A stretch of 64,000 nt of DNA from Paenibacillus dakarensis (GCF_001373415.1 NZ_CDSE01000038.1:38274-102273); one strand, 5' to 3'; counted from the stretch's first letter, positions 37,455 through 48,561 are shown. Numbers and translations are program-made. The notes: a model not told the origin generated them from the sequence alone.

Positions 37455-37499
37455 AAAACGGCCTGATTAAGCAGTAATTCCATCGCTTAATCAAGCCGT
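37455..37499 (-). terminator. intrinsic terminator after rlmI
   Basis: Minus strand ACGGCTTGATTAAGC pairs with GCTTAATCAGGCCGT and is followed by TTTTCG; 15-bp arms with one G-T-type imperfection. Confidence 0.88.
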
Positions 37500-37522
37500 C
37501 ATACTCATATAAAAAAGTTATT

Positions 37523-38896
37523 CTAAAGGGTGGATTTACTGCGTACTTCGAACACAGCAAATTTCAAATAATGGCCTTCGTCCACACCCAAAATTTGAGG
37601 ATGATCCTTACCAGCAGCACGCCACTCTACAAGGCGGAGGATTTTGCCCGCATCCTGAGCCGCGTCTCGAATCGTTTCCAGGAACAGATCCGGTCTCATA
37701 TGGTAGGAACAGCTCGCTGTAACAAGGTAGCCGCCCTCATTCACAAGCTTCATACCGTGAAGGTTGATATCTTTATAGCCCCGGCAGGCTCCCTTAACCG
37801 CCCCCTTGCTCTTGGCAAAGGCAGGAGGATCAAGAATCACTACATCCCAGGTACGCCCGCCGCCAGCTGTCAAAGGCTTCGAGGTATCAACTTTGTGCTC
37901 ACCTCTGGCACGCTCTTCCCGCTCTTCTACCCCTTTGACTTGTGTGCGGAGAAATTGAAATGCATCGTCCACAACGAATTCAACGCGATCCTGAAAACCA
38001 TTCAGTTCCACATTCTCTCTGGCACTGTCAATCGCATGCGCGGAAATATCCAGGCAGGTTACCTTCTTCGCACCATATTTGCAGGCGTGGAGTGTAAAGC
38101 TTCCTGTATGTGAGAAGCATTCAAGAACCGTAGCTCCGTCCCAGTAAGGGAAAGTGACCTCTTTCCCGCTCTTGTTGACCGGAACAATACGAGCTTGTCC
38201 TTCCTCTTCAATCTCCTGCATCGTAATGCCGCTCCGGCTCCCCCATCCGGTCATAAGCGGTTTAATGGAGGCTCTATTCTCACGCTGGTCAAAAAAGTAG
38301 CCCGTCTTCTGTCCCTCCACGATATCGACCTTAATCTTCAAACCGTTTTCCGTAACCGTAACATGACGAGGGCACTCCCCGTACAGCACACCTTTGCGCT
38401 GTTCAAGCCCTTCCAGTTCCCTTACAGACACATCGCTGCGCTCATAAATTCCGGCAGGCTTCATTACTTCTACCAGTGCTTCCACTATGCTGTCACGGCA
38501 GCTGTCCATTCCAAGCGTAAGCAGCTGTACAACGAGCACGTCTGCAAACCGGTCTACAATTAAGCCGGGGAGAAAATCCGCTTCACCGTAAACAAGCCGG
38601 TATGCATTTTCGTCACCGATAAAACGCTCGCGGTGAGACAGGCACTCTTTGAATCTGGTCACAAAAAAATGGCGGTCCATTTTTTCAAGCGGCTGGTATG
38701 AGACAACTCTTACCGTAATTTGTGAATTGGGATTATAATAACCGGTTGCCAGAAAACGGCCCTGGTGATTCTTCACCTGAACCAGCTCACCCGGCTCCGG
38801 ATTTCCTTCAACCGTAGCGATTTCACTTTTAAAAATCCATGGATGACTCTGCTCTAATCTTTTCTTGCGGCTGCGATCTAAAATGACCGATGGCAT
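37523..38896 (-). CDS. class I SAM-dependent rRNA methyltransferase (RlmI-like)
   Basis: A 457-aa protein. The N-terminal PUA domain (residues 1-75, starting SVILDRSRKKRLEQSHPWIF) is followed by an RNA-methylase Rossmann domain with ECFSHTGSFTLHACKYGA and the catalytic-type motif LDPPAFAKSKG. This layout is that of RlmI-type 23S rRNA cytosine-C5 methyltransferases. It carries a modest insertion around EEREERARGEHKVDTSKP before the LDPPAF strand. It is divergent from yqeW and sits next to the repair operon. Confidence 0.88.
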   Translation of the reverse strand: MPSVILDRSRKKRLEQSHPWIFKSEIATVEGNPEPGELVQVKNHQGRFLATGYYNPNSQITVRVVSYQPLEKMDRHFFVTRFKECLSHRERFIGDENAYRLVYGEADFLPGLIVDRFADVLVVQLLTLGMDSCRDSIVEALVEVMKPAGIYERSDVSVRELEGLEQRKGVLYGECPRHVTVTENGLKIKVDIVEGQKTGYFFDQRENRASIKPLMTGWGSRSGITMQEIEEEGQARIVPVNKSGKEVTFPYWDGATVLECFSHTGSFTLHACKYGAKKVTCLDISAHAIDSARENVELNGFQDRVEFVVDDAFQFLRTQVKGVEEREERARGEHKVDTSKPLTAGGGRTWDVVILDPPAFAKSKGAVKGACRGYKDINLHGMKLVNEGGYLVTASCSYHMRPDLFLETIRDAAQDAGKILRLVEWRAAGKDHPQILGVDEGHYLKFAVFEVRSKSTL

Positions 38897-39025
38897 TCTT
38901 CACTTCACTCCCTGATTTCTTTCCCTGTGACAATCAATGCATGCTTGTCTTTCCAGGAACATATACGTAATTAATATACAATAACGACTCACGTCGTCAT
39001 TTCAAAACAATAAAAGGAGAATCTG

Positions 39026-40003
39026 ATGATTTCTGGACTCTGGTTCCCGGTCATATATGGCCTTGTCGTGTTTCTGCTGGGTATGAAGGTAATGGAGGTA
39101 TCGCTACAGCGATTTGCCGGTCCAAAACTGCATCAATGGCTGAATAAGGCGGCGTCCACCCCTCTAAAAGGAATGATAACAAGCACAGGTCTTACGGCTC
39201 TGCTTCAGAGCAGCACAGCTGTCACGGTACTGACGATCGGCTTCGCCAATGCCGGGCTCCTGAATTATGCAGGAACACTGGGCATCATACTGGGCACCAA
39301 TATCGGCACAACCCTGACAACCGAGTTGATCAGTCTCCAAATCGGTCAAGCTGCCCTACCGCTGTTTATCCTTTCGCTTTTGGTCTGGGCGGCCGCCGTC
39401 ATTCTAAATGACCGGCTTCCACTTGGACTATTTAAACTGCGGAGCAGGCTTGAAAGAACACAGTTCATCTGTCTGGCCCTTGCTGGATTCTCCCTTATTC
39501 TGCTCGGGATCCGGATCATGCAGTCCATTGGGCCCTATCTCCAGCAGCTTGGTGTCTTTAGATGGTTCCTCCAATATGCCTCGCAGAGTGTATTATGGGG
39601 GATTCTGGCTGGAGCCGCACTTACAGCTCTTATACACAGCAGCGCTGCAGTTATCGCAATGGCCATGAGTCTTGCCGTAAGCGGTGTCCTGCCACCTGCT
39701 ATTGGAGTAGCCATCGTAATCGGCTCTAATGTCGGTACATGTGTAACTGCCCTCATCGCCGCGATAGGCAGCACGAGAGCGGGGAGATTTGTAGCCTGGG
39801 CGCATCTGGGATTAAATATAGGAGGAGCTCTTCTGTTTGCTCCTCTGATTAACGTCCTGACTACCCTTTCCGGCTTATTATCTTCAGATTCCGGCAGTCA
39901 AATCGCCCATTCCCAGACGATTTTTAATATTGTATGTTCCCTGCTCGCATTGCCCCTATGTTATTTGCCAATATGGCGCAGGACATCCAGTGACCCGCAT
40001 TAA
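39026..40003 (+). CDS. yqeW: Na/Pi cotransporter family protein (YqeW)
   Basis: A 325-aa polytopic membrane protein with an inverted repeat of two NptA/PNaS halves. The paired motifs are LLQSSTAVTVLTIGFANAG and LIHSSAAVIAMAMSLAVSG. It has no C-terminal PhoU domain. AAAGGAG lies six bases upstream. It is one of very few plus-strand genes here and corresponds to yqeW between mtaB and rpsU in B. subtilis. Its stop overlaps the converging NUDIX stop (TTAA). Confidence 0.92.
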   Translation: MISGLWFPVIYGLVVFLLGMKVMEVSLQRFAGPKLHQWLNKAASTPLKGMITSTGLTALLQSSTAVTVLTIGFANAGLLNYAGTLGIILGTNIGTTLTTELISLQIGQAALPLFILSLLVWAAAVILNDRLPLGLFKLRSRLERTQFICLALAGFSLILLGIRIMQSIGPYLQQLGVFRWFLQYASQSVLWGILAGAALTALIHSSAAVIAMAMSLAVSGVLPPAIGVAIVIGSNVGTCVTALIAAIGSTRAGRFVAWAHLGLNIGGALLFAPLINVLTTLSGLLSSDSGSQIAHSQTIFNIVCSLLALPLCYLPIWRRTSSDPH

Positions 40004-40431
40004 ACATCTATCTTTAACAGCTCAAGCGCTTTTCGTAAAATGATGTCATTATTGCTGTATCCGCTTTGGCGCTGCTTGTTCCAGGCTGCTTGAGGCTCAT
40101 ACCATTCTACGGCGTTAATTTCTTCAATCTGCGGCTTTAAGCTGCCTTCTTTAGCTTCAACTAAATAATAATGGACTTCTTTATCGACCACACCGTATTC
40201 GGGATGATTGTATTTATAAGCAATAATATCGACTGGAGAGATAATCTTGCCTACGATGCCTGTCTCTTCCCAGATTTCCCGTAATGCCGTTTGCTCGATT
40301 GTTTCGCCGGCTTCCATTTTGCCTTTAGCTAGAGAGGTTTTCCCATAACGGTCTTGAATTAATTGGATTTGAAGCGCTCCATTCTGATGGCGATATACTA
40401 CACCACCCGCAGAAATTTCCTTTCGGTTCAT
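40000..40431 (-). CDS. NUDIX hydrolase
   Basis: About 143 aa. The Nudix box is complete: GKMEAGETIEQTALREIWEETGI (GX5EX7REUXEEXGU; quoted here slightly shortened in reading as GKMEAGE...REIWEETG). Substrate cannot be told. ATG 40431 has GGAGG eight bases upstream; the family typically begins with the strand ISAGGVVYR. It is not in the B. subtilis order at this place, so it is an insertion between yqeW and mtaB. Confidence 0.93.
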   Translation of the reverse strand: MNRKEISAGGVVYRHQNGALQIQLIQDRYGKTSLAKGKMEAGETIEQTALREIWEETGIVGKIISPVDIIAYKYNHPEYGVVDKEVHYYLVEAKEGSLKPQIEEINAVEWYEPQAAWNKQRQSGYSNNDIILRKALELLKIDV

Positions 40432-40455
40432 ATCTGTATCCTCCTTCATGTGCAA

Positions 40456-40492
40456 CAAGGATTTCACTCCATTAATGGAGATGAAATCCTTG
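40456..40492. repeat. 37-nt palindrome between mtaB and the NUDIX gene
   Basis: CAAGGATTTCA at each end in inverted orientation, with an inner CTCCAT/ATGGAG pair. Almost the whole 37 nt is self-complementary. It ends about 25 nt before the NUDIX start and is not followed by a clear U tract. Confidence 0.75.
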
Positions 40493-40517
40493 TCAATTAT
40501 CAGGGGCTGTTCCGGTA

Positions 40518-41861
40518 CTATTGGGCCGCAGCCGCTAATCCGTTCTCCCCAACGCTAACCAGTTCGCCTTCACATTCATTTACACCGGCCTTGGTTACCT
40601 TCACACGGCAAATTTGTCCCTCAAGTTCAGGACCGCCGTCAAATACAAGCTGCAGGTAATTCCCGCTGTATCCTTGCATTTTACCACCATCCGGAGAACC
40701 TTTGTACTCCCGTTCAGGAATGACATCCAGCACCTGACCTACGAATTGCTCAGCATACGAAAGCTGCAGCTGCTCCGACAAATCAATCAGTTGATGAACA
40801 CGTTCATTCTTCAATTCCTCATCTACTTGATCTTCCATTCTAGCAGCAGGTGTACCTGTGCGCTTCGAATAAGGGAAGACATGCATTTCTGAAAATCCAA
40901 TCTCTTTCATAAGCTGATAGCCGTTCTGGAACATTTCATCGGTTTCACCCGGGAAACCAACAATGACATCCGTAGTAATTGCCACATCCGGCATGGCCTT
41001 GCGGATCAGCTTCATCTTGTTCAGGAATTCTTCTGTAGTATATTTACGTCTCATGCGTTTCAATACAGTATCGTCCCCGGCTTGCAGCGGAATGTGCAGA
41101 TGACGGCACATTTTAGATGATTTATTAAGCACTTCCAGCATTTTATCGTCGATTTGACTTGCTTCAATCGAACTGATCCGAATACGCTCCAGACCTTCTA
41201 CGCGGTCTAAATCCCATAACAGATCAGACAGACGGTAGTTCTCCAGATCATCTCCGTATCCGCCCGTATGAATACCAGTCAGGACAATCTCCTTATAACC
41301 GGCTTTGACCAGCTGCTCGGCCTGCTGAATAATACTCTTCGGATCGCGGCTTCGAGACAATCCCCGGGACCATGGGATAATACAGAAGGTACAGAAATTG
41401 TTGCATCCATCCTGAATTTTCAGGAAGGCGCGTGTCCGCTCTGCGAAATCCGGCACATCCATCTCCTCGAATGCCCGAGTCTTCATAATATTACGAACCG
41501 CATTAATCGGTTGTCTTGACTTCTCAATTTCGTGGATATAAGTCATCATTTTATCGCGATCCTGATTACCGATAACAAGATCCACACCAGGTATGTCCAA
41601 AATTTCCGCAGGTGATGTCTGAGCATAACAGCCTGTTACCGCTACAATCGCGTCAGGATTCCGACGAATAGCACGGCGAATCATCTGCCGGCTCTTCTTG
41701 TCCCCCGTATTCGTAACATGGCAGGTATTAATCAAATAAACATCAGCGGTTTGTTCGAAATCCACCTGTTCGTAGCCTTCATTCTTGAAAAGCTGCCAGA
41801 TGGCTTCGGTATCGTAAAAATTGACTTTGCAACCCAACGTATAAAACGCTACGGATGGCAT
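40518..41861 (-). CDS. mtaB: tRNA t6A37 methylthiotransferase MtaB
   Basis: Radical-SAM enzyme converting t6A to ms2t6A at position 37 of tRNA, about 447 aa. The N-terminal MTTase cysteines are in LGCKVNFYDTE, NTCHVT and VTGCYAQ; the radical-SAM cluster is CNNFCTFC; a TRAM domain ends the protein. ATG 41861 is preferred (GGGGGGAG seven bases upstream) over the TTG two codons earlier. It follows rsmE with a tiny overlap or gap, as in B. subtilis. Confidence 0.96.
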   Translation of the reverse strand: MPSVAFYTLGCKVNFYDTEAIWQLFKNEGYEQVDFEQTADVYLINTCHVTNTGDKKSRQMIRRAIRRNPDAIVAVTGCYAQTSPAEILDIPGVDLVIGNQDRDKMMTYIHEIEKSRQPINAVRNIMKTRAFEEMDVPDFAERTRAFLKIQDGCNNFCTFCIIPWSRGLSRSRDPKSIIQQAEQLVKAGYKEIVLTGIHTGGYGDDLENYRLSDLLWDLDRVEGLERIRISSIEASQIDDKMLEVLNKSSKMCRHLHIPLQAGDDTVLKRMRRKYTTEEFLNKMKLIRKAMPDVAITTDVIVGFPGETDEMFQNGYQLMKEIGFSEMHVFPYSKRTGTPAARMEDQVDEELKNERVHQLIDLSEQLQLSYAEQFVGQVLDVIPEREYKGSPDGGKMQGYSGNYLQLVFDGGPELEGQICRVKVTKAGVNECEGELVSVGENGLAAAAQ

Positions 41862-41863
41862 AT

Positions 41864-42634
41864 TCAAACTCCCCCCATTTCTCCAGATTCATATAACGCG
41901 CATGCCAGTGCAGTCATCCCTGCTGTCTCGCAGCGTAAAATACGGCGTCCAAGCCCCACAGAAACTGCACCAGCCTCTTCAGCCGTTCTGCACTCTTCTT
42001 CTGTGAATCCACCTTCAGGACCGACAAGCAGCAGCAGGCTGGCCGCAGACCCCGGCTCCTGTAACGACTGTGCTGTAAATGGCTTTAGAACGTCTCTAAG
42101 CTGGGAGCCATGCTCCTTCTCATAACAAAAGCAAACTTTGTCGTAATGAGAAAATGAACCCAGCAATTGTTTCCACGCAAGCGGTTGTTCAACTGCAGGA
42201 ATGATATTGCGATGAGCCTGCTCCGCTGCTTCTTTGGCAATTTTGCGCCATCTCTCCAATCGTTTGCCTTCCTTCTTGGCATCATACTGAACGATGGTGC
42301 GCTCCGATATGAACGGAACAAACGTTACTGCACCGATTTCCGTGCACTTCTGGATAACGGTCTCCATCTTGTCGCCCTTCGGAAGACTTTGTGCAATCGT
42401 TACCTTCAAACGAGGCTCATGATTCATTTCCAATAACTCGGTAATAACGGCAGTAACACTTGTCTGCTCTATACTTTCAATCTCCACCAGCGCTTCTCTG
42501 GACACACCATCGCTTACGATGAATGCATCTCCAGGCTTGCCGCGCATAACTTTCGAAATATGTCTCGCATCTTCTCCGGTTACTTCCACGCGGTCTTCCT
42601 TAAACTGCTCGGGTGAAACGAAATATCGCTGCAT
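41864..42634 (-). CDS. rsmE: 16S rRNA (uracil(1498)-N(3))-methyltransferase
   Basis: SPOUT-class methyltransferase, about 256 aa. The N-terminal PUA-like part (MQRYFVSPEQFKED...GEDARHISKVMR) is followed by the trefoil-knot SAM site LLLLVGPEGGFTEEE and a final LGRRILRCETA. ATG 42634 is the family start; 18 codons upstream in the open frame are not conserved-looking. Confidence 0.96.
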   Translation of the reverse strand: MQRYFVSPEQFKEDRVEVTGEDARHISKVMRGKPGDAFIVSDGVSREALVEIESIEQTSVTAVITELLEMNHEPRLKVTIAQSLPKGDKMETVIQKCTEIGAVTFVPFISERTIVQYDAKKEGKRLERWRKIAKEAAEQAHRNIIPAVEQPLAWKQLLGSFSHYDKVCFCYEKEHGSQLRDVLKPFTAQSLQEPGSAASLLLLVGPEGGFTEEECRTAEEAGAVSVGLGRRILRCETAGMTALACALYESGEMGGV

Positions 42635-42728
42635 ATCCTTATCCTCACCTATCTCAAAATCGCCAAACCCCATCATACAACTTTTCATTCAACCTGACCA
42701 GAGAAAATCCGTGGCACCAAGCCTTAAT

Positions 42729-43412
42729 TTATCCTCCAAAGATCGTATTGAATGATTTTAAGAAGTAGACCGATAACCTGTATGCACCATCATACAGTGG
42801 TCTGATCGTGTAATTTTGGAAGCCTGGAAGAATGATAATTAACAAAAAGATCATAATAGACCATTGCTCGAACTGCTGCAGTTTCGCACGAACACGCGGC
42901 GGAACCAGATCCTCAACGATCCGGTATCCATCCAACGGAGGCAGCGGAACCAGATTGAACAGGAACAAGAAGAAATTGAGTACAATAAAGGTATCAAAGA
43001 AGAAGTGGATACCTTGGACTGCTTTAGCGTTACTAATACCGTCGATAACCCCGAATTGAATCATGCCAGCATATATAACACAACCCACGACCCCTAATAA
43101 AAAGTTGCTGAGGGGTCCAGCAATAGAGACAATAATGCCCATCTTTCGCGGATTGCTAAAGTTATCCCGATTTACCGGCACAGGTCTCGCCCAGCCGAAG
43201 CCTGCAAAGAGCAAGAGGATAATCCCTAGAAAATCAAAGTGAACAGCAGGATTTAATGTAACCCTGCCTAACAGCTTGGCTGTTGGATCACCAAATTTAT
43301 TCGCAAAATAGGCATGGGAGAACTCATGAAGTGTAAACGCAATAATCAGGGTAAGAAGGTAAAACGGAAGTCGTTCCAACGGGTAAAACAATAATTGATC
43401 CAAAATCTCCAT
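42729..43412 (-). CDS. site-2 protease family (M50) membrane metalloprotease
   Basis: A 227-aa integral membrane protein. The zinc motif HEFSH (HExxH) is near residue 29, and the second motif NLVPLPPLDG (with Asp ligand) is about residue 155. Five to six hydrophobic segments are present. It resembles YwhC-type S2P proteases, which lack a PDZ domain. It starts two bases after prmA ends, so it probably shares its transcript. Its substrate is unknown; anti-sigma factors are the best known S2P substrates. Confidence 0.9.
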   Translation of the reverse strand: MEILDQLLFYPLERLPFYLLTLIIAFTLHEFSHAYFANKFGDPTAKLLGRVTLNPAVHFDFLGIILLLFAGFGWARPVPVNRDNFSNPRKMGIIVSIAGPLSNFLLGVVGCVIYAGMIQFGVIDGISNAKAVQGIHFFFDTFIVLNFFLFLFNLVPLPPLDGYRIVEDLVPPRVRAKLQQFEQWSIMIFLLIIILPGFQNYTIRPLYDGAYRLSVYFLKSFNTIFGG

Positions 43413-43414
43413 GC

Positions 43415-44386
43415 TTACCTCTTCCTTGCCACAAACGCAACCCAGTCATCCTCACGGTGTATCTTCTCAATCTCAAACCCGGAAGATACGAGCGCTTGCT
43501 CAACAACATCAACTTTATTCTTATAGATACCGGATGCAATATAGTAACCGCCGGGCTGTAGAGCCGCGTAAACATCATCTGTAAACAGCAAAATAACTTC
43601 AGCCAGAATGTTAGCGACAACGAGCTTAACCGGCAGTTTAACTCCAAGTTCCTCCATGCCGCCGTCTGTGATCACGGTCAATAAATCGCTCTCTTTAACA
43701 ACGATCTGATTCTCCATACCATTTAACTGTGTATTCTCGATCGCACTATGCACAGCAACAGGGTCTAGATCCAAAGCGAGTACTTTGGAGGCACCAAGAT
43801 GAACCGCTCCGATGGACAGAATCCCCGATCCCGTACCCACATCGATGACTTCCTCACCACCTTGAATAACACTGTCCAAAGCGCGAAGACAAAGCGAGGT
43901 GGTTGGATGTGCTCCTGTGCCAAAGGCCATTCCAGGGTCCAATTCAATAATTCGCTCATCTGCAGATTCTGGAGTATATTCTTCCCAACTTGGCCTGATT
44001 GTAAGCCGTTCCGAGACACGTATCGGTTTAAAATACTGTTTCCACGCGGTTGCCCATTCTTCTTCATTCACCGTCTTAAGTTCATAACGAACTTCCCCTG
44101 TGTTAATGCCAAACAGTGAAAGCTCCTCCACCCGGGGAGCTATTTCATCCTTGATCTCTTCAAGATTCATATCTTCTGAAAAGTATCCTTTGATTACAGC
44201 TTGGCCTTCTGGAATATCATTAAAAGGAACATCACCAAACCATTCTCCATGGGGGGTGCTCCGCTTTTTATTTAATGTACCGGACTCCTCAATTGAAACT
44301 CCGCCGGCTCCTGCTTCATGCAGGAAATTGGATATCATCTCCACCGACTCCTCAGTGGTATGTATTGTTAATTCATGCCATAACAT
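43415..44386 (-). CDS. prmA: ribosomal protein L11 methyltransferase
   Basis: A 323-aa PrmA. The N-terminal substrate-recognition domain begins WHELTIHTTEE and the SAM motif is DVGTGSGILSIGAVHLGA; LDPGMAFGTGAHPTT and the NILAE motif are also present. GGAGG lies 12 bases upstream. In B. subtilis it directly follows dnaJ; here two small genes and two terminators intervene. Confidence 0.97.
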   Translation of the reverse strand: MLWHELTIHTTEESVEMISNFLHEAGAGGVSIEESGTLNKKRSTPHGEWFGDVPFNDIPEGQAVIKGYFSEDMNLEEIKDEIAPRVEELSLFGINTGEVRYELKTVNEEEWATAWKQYFKPIRVSERLTIRPSWEEYTPESADERIIELDPGMAFGTGAHPTTSLCLRALDSVIQGGEEVIDVGTGSGILSIGAVHLGASKVLALDLDPVAVHSAIENTQLNGMENQIVVKESDLLTVITDGGMEELGVKLPVKLVVANILAEVILLFTDDVYAALQPGGYYIASGIYKNKVDVVEQALVSSGFEIEKIHREDDWVAFVARKR

Positions 44387-44506
44387 TTTTTACGTGATCC
44401 TCCTCGTTTTTACAACAGCATTATGCAAAAATGCTCACATAGGTAACATTGTACTATACAGAGGACCCTTGTTACAAAATTTAAGTATTATTTAATCGTC
44501 TCTTTT

Positions 44507-44556
44507 CACAAAACAAGGCCCTCTCAGCGGAACGTCATTTCGCTGAAAGGACCTTG
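44507..44556 (-). terminator. intrinsic terminator after the YfhD-like gene
   Basis: Minus strand AAGGTCCTTTCAGCG and CGCTGAGAGGGCCTT form a 15-bp imperfect stem followed by GTTTTG. Confidence 0.75.
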
Positions 44557-44588
44557 AGCGGCCAACACTCTATAGTCATTAGAAAAGG

Positions 44589-44783
44589 CTAGTGCTCATG
44601 CTCATGGTTATCAAACATTTCTTTAAGCTGCCGTTTATCTGCAGCCTCGCTGCGGCGCAGAGCCTCTACATCATCTGTATCAGCTTCAAGAGCGGAAAAC
44701 TCTACATCTTCTGCTTTTGCAGATTGAAGCGCGAGCAGTTTCTCTGTCTTATCCGCAATTTTTCCTTTTTTCACTCTACGCAT
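44589..44783 (-). CDS. small YfhD-like protein
   Basis: A 64-aa charged protein. The segment LEADTDDVEALRRSEAADKRQ resembles the LADxDDxEAxxRAxAADxR pattern of the YfhD family of short Bacilli proteins. The C-terminus is His/Glu-rich (NHEHEH). AAAGGAGAG six bases before the ATG is a strong ribosome site. Function unknown; it follows the 127-aa gene by 31 bp. Confidence 0.65.
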   Translation of the reverse strand: MRRVKKGKIADKTEKLLALQSAKAEDVEFSALEADTDDVEALRRSEAADKRQLKEMFDNHEHEH

Positions 44784-44814
44784 CCGTTACTCTCCTTTGA
44801 CTTATCTGGTCTGA

Positions 44815-45183
44815 TTAAACAAGGCCGCCGGCCTCTTCAATAATGTTTAAGGCTTGATGAAACACACTCTCATCCAAAACAACCGTTAGCAAAATGTCTC
44901 GTCCATGCGTTCCATCCTCAGAGGCACTCATCCCACTTGCTGAAGGATCTGCTGCGCCTAATATCCCGGCTGATCGATTAGAGAGTGAAGAGTTCAGCGT
45001 CATCGATGCCAAGCTTACAATATCACCGGTAATCGGATGCATGATACCATTCTCTTCGCCGCCTGGATAGGCACTGAACCGGTCAATTGACATATCCACA
45101 ACCCTTAATGCCTCAAGCTTTCGTGCCACTCCCTGCGCTTCATCCGGAGATTTAAAGTACGCTAAAATATTTTTTTCTGCCAT
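44815..45183 (-). CDS. conserved-looking protein of unknown function next to dnaJ
   Basis: About 122 aa. It begins AEKNILAYFKSPDEAQGVARKLE, a pattern like the first strand-helix of a ferredoxin-like or general-stress (YflT-type) domain. A Ser/Gly-rich middle follows (NSSLSNRSAGILGAADPSAS) and a second alpha/beta stretch DILLTVVLDESVFHQALNII. It has no transmembrane segment. AAGGTG precedes ATG 45183 by six to nine bases. It has its own upstream region carrying a 7-1-7 palindrome and lies downstream of the dnaJ terminator. Confidence 0.7.
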   Translation of the reverse strand: MAEKNILAYFKSPDEAQGVARKLEALRVVDMSIDRFSAYPGGEENGIMHPITGDIVSLASMTLNSSLSNRSAGILGAADPSASGMSASEDGTHGRDILLTVVLDESVFHQALNIIEEAGGLV

Positions 45184-45256
45184 CATGATCACCTTCATTA
45201 CATTTTCTGAGTTAGAAATCCGCTAACCGAACTCGTTTTAGAATGTTTCATTTAGA

Positions 45257-45271
45257 TCAGAATTATTCTGA
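45257..45271. promoter_or_regulatory. 7-1-7 palindrome upstream of the 127-codon frame
   Basis: TCAGAAT-T-ATTCTGA is a perfect 7-1-7 palindrome. This geometry is that of Fur/PerR-family boxes (PerR: TTATAATNATTATAA; five of seven positions match per half). It lies about 75-90 bp upstream of the 44815-45183 gene. Confidence 0.4.
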
Positions 45272-45305
45272 ATTTTCAGATGCTTCGTGCATACCCATTC
45301 AACAA

Positions 45306-45353
45306 ACAAAAAAACATGGTAGTGCAGGGATAACCCCCTTAACACTACCATGC
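45306..45353 (-). terminator. intrinsic terminator after dnaJ
   Basis: Minus strand CATGGTAGTG (45343-45352) pairs perfectly with CACTACCATG (45315-45324), followed by TTTTTTTGTTTG; it ends the heat-shock operon. Confidence 0.92.
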
Positions 45354-45398
45354 GTATTGTCTGTCCAGCTATTTTTTTTAAAAAGAGAAAACTCCTAA

Positions 45399-46517
45399 TC
45401 AATCACCGCGGAATGCTTTTTTCACACGATCAAAAAAAGACTGCTCATGCTCATGAGTCTGTTCACCATCCAGGGATGCGAACTGACGCAGCAGCTCCTT
45501 CTGTTCATCACTCAGCTTGCTTGGTGTAACAACGACCACCTTCACATGCTGATCTCCCTGGCCAAGACCACGAAGACGCGGAACTCCTTTTCCTTTCAAG
45601 CGGAAGAACGTGCCTGTCTGTGTACCTGCAGGAATCTTCAGCTTCACTTTTTCAGTAAGAGTCGGAATTTCGATCTCGTCTCCGAGCGCCGCCTGAGCAA
45701 AGGTAAGCGGCACTTCACAGTAAATATCATCGCCTTCGCGTTCGAAGAATTCATGCGGTTTGACGCGGATAATAATATACAGATCACCCGAAGGTCCTCC
45801 GCGAAGTCCGCTTTCTCCTTCGCCACTCATACGCAGCTGAGCTCCGTCATCGACACCTGCAGGAACCCGAACATGAATCTTGCGCTGCTTCTTGACTTTA
45901 CCGTTACCTTGGCAGGTCGTACAGCGCTCTTTGATGATTTTTCCGGTTCCGTTACAGTTGGAGCAGGCACGGCGATTCACCATACGACCAAATGGAGTGT
46001 TCTGCACAACCTCCTGCTGTCCACTGCCGTGGCAGACGCCGCAGGTTTGCGGCTTCGTGCCTGGCTTTGCTCCAGACCCGTCACATGTATCACAAGTTTC
46101 CGTTCTCGGAATCGTAATGTCCATTTCCTTACCGAACACAGCCTCTTTAAATTCTACGGTCATCGTATATTGCAGATCGTTCCCCCGCTGTGGTGCGTTC
46201 GGATCCCGGCGGCCACCGCCGCCAAAGAACATATCAAAAATATCACCAAAACCGCCGCCAAAGTCGCCGGAGAAACCTCCGCCCATGCCTTGGTTCGGAT
46301 CTATATGTCCATATTGATCGTAACGGGCACGATTCTGACTGTCGCTCAATACGTCGTAAGCTTCCTTTACTTCCTTAAACTTGGCCTCTGCATCTTCGGC
46401 TTTGTTTACGTCAGGATGGTATTGGCGCGCCAACTTCCGATACGCCTTTTTAATCTCATCATCCGACGCATCCTTGCCAACACCAAGCACCTCATAATAA
46501 TCACGCTTTTCAGCCAC
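45399..46517 (-). CDS. dnaJ: chaperone DnaJ
   Basis: Hsp40 co-chaperone, 372 aa. The J domain carries the HPD tripeptide in YHPDVNK; a Gly/Phe-rich linker ([20 protein letters not shown]) comes next. The four CxxCxGxG zinc repeats are [24 protein letters not shown] and CTTCQGNG. It is the last gene of the CIRCE operon, separated from dnaK by a strong hairpin. Confidence 0.98.
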   Translation of the reverse strand: MAEKRDYYEVLGVGKDASDDEIKKAYRKLARQYHPDVNKAEDAEAKFKEVKEAYDVLSDSQNRARYDQYGHIDPNQGMGGGFSGDFGGGFGDIFDMFFGGGGRRDPNAPQRGNDLQYTMTVEFKEAVFGKEMDITIPRTETCDTCDGSGAKPGTKPQTCGVCHGSGQQEVVQNTPFGRMVNRRACSNCNGTGKIIKERCTTCQGNGKVKKQRKIHVRVPAGVDDGAQLRMSGEGESGLRGGPSGDLYIIIRVKPHEFFEREGDDIYCEVPLTFAQAALGDEIEIPTLTEKVKLKIPAGTQTGTFFRLKGKGVPRLRGLGQGDQHVKVVVVTPSKLSDEQKELLRQFASLDGEQTHEHEQSFFDRVKKAFRGD

Positions 46518-46556
46518 GGTCTCACCCCCACTTCACTTATTACTCATATGTTTGGA

Positions 46557-46604
46557 CAAAAGGAAAGTCAAAGTGCGGGATTCGCGCTTTGACTTTCCCT
46601 TTAA
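46557..46604 (-). promoter_or_regulatory. dnaK-dnaJ intercistronic hairpin (attenuator or processing site)
   Basis: Minus strand GGAAAGTCAAAG-CGCG and the complementary CGC-ACTTTGACTTTCC form a stem of about 17 bp with a small loop, followed by TTTTG. It could cause partial termination or protect the dnaK end after mRNA cleavage. Confidence 0.7.
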
Positions 46605-46619
46605 GCCATTTTATCCAGA

Positions 46620-48485
<1,866 letters not shown>

Positions 48486-48561
48486 TTACACACACATAAA
48501 CTGCGGTGTGTGGCTCGTATTAACTAATAGTTTATTTAAAGCGGGCGATGGATAAAGCCTG

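Noticed and set aside
45447..46592. 381-codon plus-strand open frame opposite dnaJ
   Set aside because: Exactly antisense to a clear DnaJ; Cys/Phe-rich nonsense composition, no ribosome site, explained by codon bias of the real gene.
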